From Gammaproteobacteria bacterium (GTDB lineage: Bacteria > Pseudomonadota > Gammaproteobacteria > Natronospirales > REEB76): a stretch of 6,944 nucleotides of DNA. This document shows positions 1-5,557 of the stretch, in pieces. Numbering within the stretch: position 1 is the stretch's first letter; the number at the start of each line of letters is the position of its first letter. The position numbers were made by a program, and so were the translations under genes. Under the pieces are notes generated by a model. It did no database searches, was not told the DNA's origin, and saw nothing but the letters and a program-made list of their open reading frames with translations. The stretch lies in assembly GCA_027317045.1 (NCBI GenBank), contig DAHVFI010000362.1:1-6944 (forward strand), given 5' to 3'.

Positions 1-417
1 CTTGAGATCACATCGCATATCCGTCTTCACGAAGATGAGCTGGTATTCCGTTTTGTGCGCGCCTCGGGGCCGGGCGGCCAGAATGTAAACAAGGTGGCGA
101 CGGCGGCGGAACTGCGCTTTGACGTGATGTGCAGTGTTTCTCTGCCGGATGACGTGCGTGAGCGCCTCTCCAGGCTTGCCGCCAATAAGATCAATTCACA
201 AGGTAAATTATTGATATTTGCGCAGCGCTTCCGTACTCAGGAACGCAATCGGGCAGATGCGGTTGAACGACTGGTAACGCTTATCCGCCGTGCCGCCGAG
301 ATTCCCAAGTCACGTAAAGCTAGCAAGCCCACCCGTGCTTCCAGACTACGGCGCCTCGAAAGCAAGCGCCGACAGGCCCACAAGAAACGATTACGCCGTT
401 CATCCTGCAATGATTGA
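1..417 (+). CDS. arfB: Peptidyl-tRNA hydrolase ArfB (YaeJ), ribosome rescue; 5' end cut by window edge
   Basis: ArfB releases the nascent chain from ribosomes stalled on mRNA without a stop codon, by hydrolysing peptidyl-tRNA in the ribosomal A/P site. The frame is open from base 1. It carries the class I release-factor signature RASGPGGQNVNK (codons 20-31 of the window), with the catalytic GGQ at bases 73-81. The C-terminus, from about codon 95, is rich in Lys and Arg (PTRASRLRRLESKRRQAHKK). In this family that tail sits in the empty mRNA entry channel. The protein has 138 residues here and lacks the large domains of RF1/RF2, so it is the short rescue factor. Compared from memory with E. coli ArfB (140 aa, GGQ at 26-28), adding a single Met before the first Leu places GGQ at 26-28. 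The missing part is therefore probably just the start codon. It converges with the permease gene. The family call is secure; the exact start lies outside the window. Confidence 0.95.
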   Translation, partial: LEITSHIRLHEDELVFRFVRASGPGGQNVNKVATAAELRFDVMCSVSLPDDVRERLSRLAANKINSQGKLLIFAQRFRTQERNRADAVERLVTLIRRAAEIPKSRKASKPTRASRLRRLESKRRQAHKKRLRRSSCND

Positions 418-437
418 AACTGCCTAAAAGATAACGG

Positions 438-462
438 CCTGCCGGTATTTTTACCCGGTAGG
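438..462. terminator. Hairpin between convergent genes, possible weak bidirectional terminator
   Basis: The inverted repeat CCTGCCGGTA / TACC-C-GGTAGG has a TTTT loop at 448-451, a single bulged C at 456 and one G-T wobble. It forms a 10-pair stem 20 bases after the arfB stop, and the permease gene converges from the other side. No clear U-tract follows on the + strand. On the - strand only a short, imperfect T run (complement of AAAAG at 426-430) follows at a distance. It is placed where a terminator is expected, but it is not a canonical intrinsic one. Confidence 0.4.
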
Positions 463-471
463 TGTAGAGCA

Positions 472-487
472 CGGCCGATTCCGGCCG
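472..487. repeat. Short GC-rich inverted repeat in the convergent gap
   Basis: CGGCCG at 472-477 is repeated as CGGCCG at 482-487 around an ATTC loop. Each arm is self-complementary, so a 6-pair all-GC hairpin can form on either strand. It lies between the 438-462 hairpin and the permease stop, so it may assist transcription termination for the leftward permease or the rightward arfB. There is no T-tract. Six-pair repeats in GC-rich DNA arise easily by chance. Confidence 0.3.
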
Positions 488-507
488 CAATCCCGCCACC
501 CCAGGAT

Positions 508-2148
508 TTAGAAGATGGGTTCCTCTGCGGCGTGACCTGTGCCTTTGTGGGTTTCTATGCCACGCGAGCCCAGGTCTTTGATTTGGTCGGCAACCCGCTG
601 GGCGGCTTCGTTACTCTGGCCGCACGATAGCGCGAGGCCGAGAATAATCAGGCTGAATACCACCAGGATCCACATGCCGGTAAAGAAGCCGTACAAGCCA
701 ATGCCACCCATTTTGCCGCTAGGACCGAACCAGCTTATCAGCCACATACCGATGAAATACGGCAGCAGCCACCAAGCTTGTTCCCAACCGAGTTTAGATA
801 ATGGTTTGCGTTTGATGAGGTACCAGGCCAGATATAAAACTACATACACTGCCACCAAACTAAAGAGAATTTTTACAGTGTCATATCCTGTCCAGTAGAT
901 AATCCAATTGGAAAAAATGAAAGCGATAACTGAAACTACGCGCACCGCCCGCAGGCGGAAAGGGCGCGGAGCGGCCGGCAAGGCGCGGCGCAGATGCAGC
1001 AGGATGATCGGCCCGATCATGTAAGACAATACCGTAATAAGAGAAACCGCGGAAACCAGTTGCTGCCAGGATGGAAACGGAAAGAAAAAGATCGCGCCGA
1101 CGATCCAGGTGATGACCAGGCCAATCCACGGCACGCCGTTTTGATTGAGCTTGATTACCTGTTTGGGTGCGTTGCCCATTTCGCCGGCCGCCATGATGAT
1201 GCGCGGGCTAGCGGTAACATAGATGAACGCCGTTCCCATCGGCGATACAAAAGCATCCACGTACAGAATGACCGCCCACCAGAACGCGCCCACCGCGACG
1301 GCAATGGCTGCGAGCGGCCCGAACATGCCGGTAAACTGCAAATGTTCCCAACCCTGGGCGATGTCTGTCGGTTTGAGCGCGATAATGAAGGAAACTTGGA
1401 GCCCGATGTAGATCAGCATGGAAATGATGACCGAGCCGATTAGCGCAATCGGAATATAACGGCCGGGATTACGGGTTTCGCCGGCCAGGGCGATGGCCTG
1501 CTGGAACCCGAGAAAACTGAAAATGATGCCGGCGGTGGCCACGGCAGTGAATATGCCGCTAATTGGGGTGCTGGCGGCATGCGCCGTCATATTGCCGGGG
1601 TGGAAGGAATAGGCCATCAGAATACCGATGGTGGCAAGAGGAATAATGACTTTCCACCAAGTCGCCGCGCTGTTGATGGCGACCACCAGCCGTATGGCGA
1701 GAAAGTTGAGAGCTACCACGAAGGCCAGAAGAATAATCGAGACAATAGTACCGAGGTGGGTCAAGATGCCGCTGGTGGGGGTAATCAAGCCAGGTATGTA
1801 AGCGTTGGCATAGGTCACAACCGATGTGACTTCGACCGGCGGCACCGAGACAAAGGCTAGGAACAGAATCCAAGTCCATATCTTGCCCACCAGATCGCCG
1901 TGACTCACATGGGTCATGTGCACCAGGGCCCCGGAATTCGGAAACATAGTGGAGAGCTCAGCGAACACGAACGCCAGGAACAGCACGGCGATGGCGCCAA
2001 TAATCCAGGAGAAGACGCTCCAAGGGCCGGCCTCCAATGCGGCATGCAGCGGTCCGAACAACCAGCCCGAGCCGATCATGGCGCCTAGGCTGGCATACAA
2101 AAGTCCTATGACGCCGGCATCGCGCCTGAGCTTGGTAGGTCCCGCCAT
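508..2148 (-). CDS. APC-superfamily amino acid permease, YveA-like (possible aspartate/glutamate:proton symporter)
   Basis: This is a secondary transporter of the inner membrane, 546 aa. The first helix holds the substrate-binding motif of the APC fold, GAMIGSGWLFGP (residues 22-33). A second family signature, AGETRNPGRYIP (222-233), follows TM6. By eye I count about 14 hydrophobic helices: 12-32, 43-63, 90-113, 132-152, 165-182, 197-218, 232-256, 276-298, 340-358, 364-386, 402-419, 425-445, 458-474 and 487-507. That fits the 12+2 layout of longer APC members. A hydrophilic C-terminal tail of about 37 residues follows. Stretches such as SHGDLVGK and FPFPSW and the overall length recall Bacillus YveA, an aspartate:proton symporter. 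That comparison is from memory, so the substrate is inferred. The start is ATG at 2148 with GGAG seven bases upstream (complement of 2156-2159). It stands alone: 237 bases separate it from the upstream gene, and it converges with arfB. Confidence 0.9.
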   Translation of the reverse strand: MAGPTKLRRDAGVIGLLYASLGAMIGSGWLFGPLHAALEAGPWSVFSWIIGAIAVLFLAFVFAELSTMFPNSGALVHMTHVSHGDLVGKIWTWILFLAFVSVPPVEVTSVVTYANAYIPGLITPTSGILTHLGTIVSIILLAFVVALNFLAIRLVVAINSAATWWKVIIPLATIGILMAYSFHPGNMTAHAASTPISGIFTAVATAGIIFSFLGFQQAIALAGETRNPGRYIPIALIGSVIISMLIYIGLQVSFIIALKPTDIAQGWEHLQFTGMFGPLAAIAVAVGAFWWAVILYVDAFVSPMGTAFIYVTASPRIIMAAGEMGNAPKQVIKLNQNGVPWIGLVITWIVGAIFFFPFPSWQQLVSAVSLITVLSYMIGPIILLHLRRALPAAPRPFRLRAVRVVSVIAFIFSNWIIYWTGYDTVKILFSLVAVYVVLYLAWYLIKRKPLSKLGWEQAWWLLPYFIGMWLISWFGPSGKMGGIGLYGFFTGMWILVVFSLIILGLALSCGQSNEAAQRVADQIKDLGSRGIETHKGTGHAAEEPIF

Positions 2149-2385
2149 TGTGTAACTCCGGTAGTTGAGGTCTATATTCGATTACATGATTTCAACAGGT
2201 CGCCCTGGATCACATTCGATGCAGCAACAGCTCAAATAAACAGCCCACCCGTACAGCTCACGAAACCGTCACTCTCAAAATAACGCCTTGATCCTTATGG
2301 CCGATCAGACATCCAAGTCATTCCGGAGCTGAGCGGGGACGTGGGATATTAGACGACCCGGGTCGCCGGAACAACCGCATGGTAC
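2149..2385. other. 237-base intergenic region upstream of the permease gene
   Basis: This gap lies between the stop of the DUF3301 gene and the start of the permease gene, both leftward. It should hold the permease promoter and the 3' end of the upstream operon. Read on the - strand, I find a TTGAAA and, 13 bases further on, a TATAGA close to the permease start. That spacing is too short for a sigma-70 promoter, so I do not call one. The only certain elements are the permease ribosome binding site (2156-2159) and a 12-base palindrome at 2354-2365. I see no small ORF with convincing coding character and no tRNA. Confidence 0.6.
2354..2365. repeat. Perfect 12-base palindrome CGACCCGGGTCG
   Basis: CGACCCGGGTCG is identical to its own reverse complement. 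It lies 20 bases beyond the DUF3301 stop and about 190 bases upstream of the permease start. It has no loop and no U-tract, so it is a poor terminator. A dimeric DNA-binding protein could use such a site, but one occurrence gives no evidence of that. Confidence 0.35.
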
Positions 2386-2805
2386 TCAATGCAGGCGCCT
2401 CTGGTTTTCTCCCTCGGTGCTAGCTCCATTCCAGGGGCGGATGTCAGTGGCGACCGCTCTGCCACCGCCCAGAATGGTGATGCCCTGAGGATTCTCCAGT
2501 TGAACGGACTCCACCCGCTGGCCTGTCAGCAGGGCATGTCCCTTCCAGCGGTCGGAGCCGGATTCACTGAACTCGAAGGTGTACGTGCGCCGCCACACGA
2601 GCCACCCTCCAACGGTGCGCGTGAGCCGCAACCGGGCCAAGGACACGGTTTCGTCCAGAAACTGCAAGTGCATGTCGCTACAGATGCGCATGCAGGTGGC
2701 GGTCATGCGCTCGCGTGCCTGCAGGCTGTCGTTCCAGAACCATGCGCCCGCGGCAAGGGCCATGAGTGTAAAGAGCGCCAGCAGGCTGGTAAGGTCCAAA
2801 TACAT
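2386..2805 (-). CDS. DUF3301 family membrane-anchored protein
   Basis: This is a small protein of unknown function, 139 aa. Residues 4-24 form one hydrophobic N-terminal helix, followed by a charged segment (NDSLQARERM). That suggests an inner-membrane anchor, with the side of the soluble part uncertain. The body shows the family pattern as I know it: two Cys near residues 38-42, then LQFLDETVSLARLRLTR (47-63), an Arg- and aromatic-rich strand (RRTYTFEFS, 72-80) and a Gly-containing strand pair up to about 102. This matches DUF3301 proteins of gammaproteobacteria. The last 30 residues look unstructured. The start is ATG at 2805, five bases after the TAA stop of the diguanylate cyclase gene. 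A weak GGAA just upstream lies inside that gene, so translation is probably coupled. Tight linkage to a c-di-GMP enzyme is the only functional hint. Confidence 0.85.
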   Translation of the reverse strand: MYLDLTSLLALFTLMALAAGAWFWNDSLQARERMTATCMRICSDMHLQFLDETVSLARLRLTRTVGGWLVWRRTYTFEFSESGSDRWKGHALLTGQRVESVQLENPQGITILGGGRAVATDIRPWNGASTEGENQRRLH

Positions 2806-2810
2806 GTTGG

Positions 2811-4031
2811 TTAAATTCCGTGCAGGCGGACCCGGTTACGGCCGTTGTGTTTGGCATCATACAGCGCCTGATCTGCGGTCTTGAGGACGCCCCAGGGATC
2901 TCCCCTGGGATTGCTGCTTTCGGCTGCGCCGATGCTCACCGTCACTCGCAGAGGATTGCCGTCATCCATGACCTCCGGAATACCGGGGGCGGCGCGGCGT
3001 TCACCCCGGCGCGGATTGAACCCGGAAGTTTCAATATCAGTGCGCAAAGCCTCCAGCGCAGGCGCCGTTTCCTTGAGGCTTCTGCCCGGGTACAGCAGGC
3101 CGAATTCCTCGCCGCCATAGCGGAAGGCTTTGCCGCCGCCCGCGCATTGCTGCAGCCGCGAAGCCACCAGCCGCAATACCTGGTCGCCCACATCGTGGCC
3201 ATAGGTATCGTTGAAATGCTTGAAGTGATCCACATCCAGCATGGCGATGACATAGCGGCCGCCCAGTTGACGCATTTGTTCTTCCAAGGCACGCCGACCC
3301 GGCAGGCCGGTGAGTTCGTCCAGATAGGCCATGTTCCAGGATTCGAGGACGATGGCAAAACCGAAGGCTAGGGCGGCCGCGGCGACGAATATGGCCACCG
3401 CGATAGGTTGGCGGGAATGCAGCATCACCGCCGTCGCCACCAGGGAAAAGAAAAACGCCGCCAACTCGGCGCTGTGTCGCCGGATCAAGCGGTCGTTAAT
3501 CCATAGTAGACCGATGGCCAGCAGCAACAGCCCAGGTTGACTGATGGCGGCCGCGGAAAGCGGCGGCCAATGTATGAATTGCACAAACAGCGCATCCGCC
3601 ACACCCTGGGCGCGGGTGCCCATGAGCACGATGACAAACGCGATTTCCAGCAGCAGAAGTCCGAATGGCCACGCGCCATAGCGCGTAAAAACACCGCGTT
3701 CCGCCAGCGGGTGTACGCATACCAGGTTCAGCGGCAGAAACAGACACAGAGCGCCATCCAGTATTTGCCGGCCAAGGGCGTCACTTTTGCCGGCTAGCAT
3801 CAGTAAAGCGCCGTAACCGACAAGCAGGGTCAGCAGTGCGAAAAACATGCGGCTGCGGTTGAACTGCAGGCTCAAGGCCAGAGAGGCTAGCAGGATGAAC
3901 AGCGTCACCACCTCCGTTGCCAAGACACCCGCATCCTGGAAATCGATTGCGTAATGGGCCAGCAGCACGGCGAAGACCAGCAGAATGATTTCCGGCAACA
4001 GGGTATAAAGAACGCCGACGACGGTTTTCAT
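2811..4031 (-). CDS. Membrane-anchored diguanylate cyclase (GGEEF domain)
   Basis: This enzyme would join two GTP into the second messenger c-di-GMP, 406 aa. Residues 1-230 form an integral membrane sensor region with about eight hydrophobic helices: near 3-24, 38-56, 61-80, 88-106, 118-137, 166-178, 188-203 and 208-230. I recognise no named sensory domain in it. The GGDEF domain starts at DELTGLPGRR (238-247). It has the metal-binding Asp266 in LDVDHF, guanine-contact residues Asn274 and Asp283 (NDTYGHDVGD), the active-site GGEEF at 306-310 (bases 3102-3116), TVSIGAA (364-370) and Lys394/Arg398 in AKHNGRNRV. All catalytic positions look intact. The usual inhibitory RxxD before RYGGEEF is replaced by Ala-Gly-Gly-Gly. 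An extra Arg/Pro-rich loop lies at about 339-360. The ATG at 4031 has no clear Shine-Dalgarno. It sits between the BON gene (57-base gap) and the DUF3301 gene (5-base gap). Confidence 0.93.
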   Translation of the reverse strand: MKTVVGVLYTLLPEIILLVFAVLLAHYAIDFQDAGVLATEVVTLFILLASLALSLQFNRSRMFFALLTLLVGYGALLMLAGKSDALGRQILDGALCLFLPLNLVCVHPLAERGVFTRYGAWPFGLLLLEIAFVIVLMGTRAQGVADALFVQFIHWPPLSAAAISQPGLLLLAIGLLWINDRLIRRHSAELAAFFFSLVATAVMLHSRQPIAVAIFVAAAALAFGFAIVLESWNMAYLDELTGLPGRRALEEQMRQLGGRYVIAMLDVDHFKHFNDTYGHDVGDQVLRLVASRLQQCAGGGKAFRYGGEEFGLLYPGRSLKETAPALEALRTDIETSGFNPRRGERRAAPGIPEVMDDGNPLRVTVSIGAAESSNPRGDPWGVLKTADQALYDAKHNGRNRVRLHGI

Positions 4032-4068
4032 TGGGCAGGCGGATGGGGGCTCGTATGCGGTTTGAATT

Positions 4069-4086
4069 CTGGCGTGATATCGCCAG
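4069..4086. repeat. Hairpin between the BON and diguanylate cyclase genes
   Basis: The arms CTGGCG (4069-4074) and CGCCAG (4081-4086) flank a six-base loop. In the leftward transcript this gives a perfect 6-pair stem two bases after the BON stop codon and 37 bases before the diguanylate cyclase start. No U-tract follows (AATTCAAA), so full termination is unlikely. It could slow 3' decay of the BON message or dampen read-through, or it may be incidental. Confidence 0.35.
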
Positions 4087-4088
4087 GG

Positions 4089-4787
4089 TTACTGGAGCAG
4101 GCGCAGGCAATCTCGAACATCGTGCACCCCTGGTACATACCAGCAATCATATACCGCCATACGGCCTTGTTCAGGGCTGTGCACATAGCCTTCCAAGGTC
4201 ACCCTCCGCTCGTGGGTATTGGCGCTGATGTTTTCCGCATGCAACAACGGATCCTTTTCCAGTACCATACGTATGGCATCCGATATCTCGTCGTCGTTAT
4301 CCTGCTCGGCCGGGCGTACGCGCAGATGATTGTGAACATCACAACTCCCTGGCACCCACCAGGCAATGACCTCGGCGAGCCGCCGGTGTGAGAGGCTGCT
4401 CATTTGACCATCCAGACGTACTACACAACCATTCGCGCTTGTGCTGATCCACTGCCCGGTTTCTGGCAGAGCCACGTGGCCAGAATATACACGGATGTCA
4501 CGGAACGCCGGTTCCTGGGCAAGGGCATCGACGGTGGCGTCCTGTAGTGCTTTGCCGCTGCGGTGTTCACCGGGGCGCAAGTGCAGATGATCCTCGATAT
4601 TCGGCAGTCCCGATAGTTGCAGGGCAATGCGCCGGGCCTTGCGTTTGGCAATGATATTGGCGACTTCGCCTTCGAGCCGCAGGGTGTCTTGGTAGGTGAT
4701 ACGAATCGGATATTCATGCAGGTTGATGTCGCCATCCTGCGCCAATGCAGCCAGCAGAGCGCTGACCAGTTCTTTCTGGATTTGCAT
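4089..4787 (-). CDS. Protein of three tandem BON-like domains
   Basis: BON domains are small alpha/beta folds thought to bind phospholipid or act as ligand or peptidoglycan-associated modules. This protein consists almost entirely of three such units, numbered from the first Met at 4793: about 4-74, 80-161 and 167-234. Each has a leading helix, a hydrophobic strand with a Gly turn (LEGEV 40-44, LDGQM 127-131, LEGYV 200-204), a second helix and a closing motif of the form L/V-P-(G)-x-x-x-V-x-x-x-L-x-L/V. Those closings are LPNIEDHLHLRP, VPGSCDVHNHLRVRP and VPGVHDVRDCLRLL. There is no signal peptide, lipobox or membrane helix, so it should be cytoplasmic, unlike the periplasmic OsmY. Two ATGs compete. 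The first (4793) has GAGG only one base away. The second (4787), chosen here, has GAGG at a seven-base spacing. It is probably the first gene of an operon with the diguanylate cyclase and DUF3301. The ligand is unknown. Confidence 0.82.
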   Translation of the reverse strand: MQIQKELVSALLAALAQDGDINLHEYPIRITYQDTLRLEGEVANIIAKRKARRIALQLSGLPNIEDHLHLRPGEHRSGKALQDATVDALAQEPAFRDIRVYSGHVALPETGQWISTSANGCVVRLDGQMSSLSHRRLAEVIAWWVPGSCDVHNHLRVRPAEQDNDDEISDAIRMVLEKDPLLHAENISANTHERRVTLEGYVHSPEQGRMAVYDCWYVPGVHDVRDCLRLLQ

Positions 4788-4904
4788 GTTCATGCCTCAT
4801 AAATCAAATGATGACGTTTTGACTAGGGTGGCGCCGATGATGGTGATATTTCAAGTGGCCGTGCGATTCAGCCCTTGTCGGGCCGATCACGGGCGCTCCG
4901 ATCA
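4788..4904. promoter_or_regulatory. Divergent intergenic control region
   Basis: The leftward BON operon and the rightward glycosylase-fadH pair start back to back here, so both promoters should lie in or near this stretch. On the + strand, TTGACT at 4819-4824 matches five of six -35 bases. The nearest -10-like hexamer (TGATAT, 4844-4849) is 19 bases on and matches only three of six. On the - strand, a TTGAAA (complement of about 4849-4854) has no convincing -10. The BON Shine-Dalgarno GAGG is clear at its left edge. Promoter positions are therefore guesses; the divergent layout is what is seen. Confidence 0.35.
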
Positions 4905-5540
4905 ATGATGTACACCCGATTGCCGTTTGATACGCGCCGGGCCGTGCGCCATTTGCGGCGCGTGGACCCCCGGCTGGCGAAACTCATGGACCGCGTGGGC
5001 CCCTTGCGGATGAAGTTGCGCCCCGCTGGCAGTCCTTTTGAGGCATTGCTGCGTGCCATCACCTACCAGCAGCTATCGGGGAAGGCGGCTGCCACTATCC
5101 ACGGCCGTCTGCTTGGCCTGTTCCCCGGGGGTCCTGCGCCGGAACGGCTGTTGGCGTTGCCTGAGAGCGACTTGCGCGGCGCCGGTCTGTCGCGCAATAA
5201 ATCACTGGCGGTACGGGACCTGGCCGCCAAGACACTCGATGGCAGCGTTCCGGATTTCGCCGTGCTGGCGCGAATGACGGATGATGAGGCAGTCGCACGG
5301 CTCACGGTTGTGCGCGGCATTGGGCGCTGGAGCGTGGAAATGCTGCTTATATTCACACTGGGACGACCTGATGTGCTGCCTGTGGATGATCTCGGCATAC
5401 GCAAAGGTTTTCGAGTCGCCTACGGCATGAGAAATTTGCCGGCCGCGGTTACGCTGCGCCGCGTCGCCCGCCGATGGTCACCCTATCGTTCCGTTGCCAG
5501 CTGGTATTTATGGCGGGCGACCGATACGCTTGTACCTTGA
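4905..5540 (+). CDS. AlkA-like DNA-3-methyladenine glycosylase (HhH-GPD family)
   Basis: This base-excision repair enzyme would remove alkylated purines such as 3-methyladenine from DNA, leaving an abasic site; 211 aa from ATG 4905. The family core is clear. Near residues 48-60 is FEALLRAITYQQLSGKAA, the first helices of the HhH-GPD fold. The helix-hairpin-helix VRGIGRWSVE spans 136-145. The segment LPVDDLGIRKG follows, in which the second Asp (residue 162, bases 5388-5390) matches the catalytic Asp of AlkA. The C-terminal signature WSPYRSVASWYLWR is at 191-204. There are no cysteines, so it lacks the Fe-S cluster of Nth/MutY. It lacks the extra N-terminal domain of E. coli AlkA (282 aa), as expected for the short AlkA/Mag1-like class. 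The frame extends to a TTG at 4875, and a second ATG lies at 4908. No start has a strong Shine-Dalgarno, so the N-terminus is uncertain by about ten residues. It is probably co-transcribed with fadH. Confidence 0.9.
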   Translation: MMYTRLPFDTRRAVRHLRRVDPRLAKLMDRVGPLRMKLRPAGSPFEALLRAITYQQLSGKAAATIHGRLLGLFPGGPAPERLLALPESDLRGAGLSRNKSLAVRDLAAKTLDGSVPDFAVLARMTDDEAVARLTVVRGIGRWSVEMLLIFTLGRPDVLPVDDLGIRKGFRVAYGMRNLPAAVTLRRVARRWSPYRSVASWYLWRATDTLVP

Positions 5541-5557
5541 ACCAAAACACCGCTTTC

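Noticed and set aside
994..1443. 149-codon + strand frame inside the permease gene
   Set aside because: Its product is highly charged (Asp/Arg/His-rich), the usual complement of hydrophobic membrane codons, while the - strand encodes a full transporter.
2160..2230. Sigma-70 promoter for the permease (TTGAAA plus TATAGA on the - strand)
   Set aside because: The two hexamers are only about 13 bases apart, too close for a normal -35/-10 pair, and no better pair was found.
2149..2385. tRNA, small RNA or small ORF in the permease upstream gap
   Set aside because: No T-loop-like GGTTCGA motif, no cloverleaf arms, no hairpin with U-tract and no coding-like short frame were seen.
2389..2814. 141-codon + strand frame opposite the DUF3301 gene
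   Set aside because: The - strand product has an N-terminal membrane helix, a family-like pattern and operon spacing. The + strand product is Gly/Ala/His-rich without recognisable features.
2820..3371. 183-codon open frame on the + strand opposite the diguanylate cyclase gene
   Set aside because: It lies wholly within the GGDEF coding region on the other strand, and its product has no recognisable motif.
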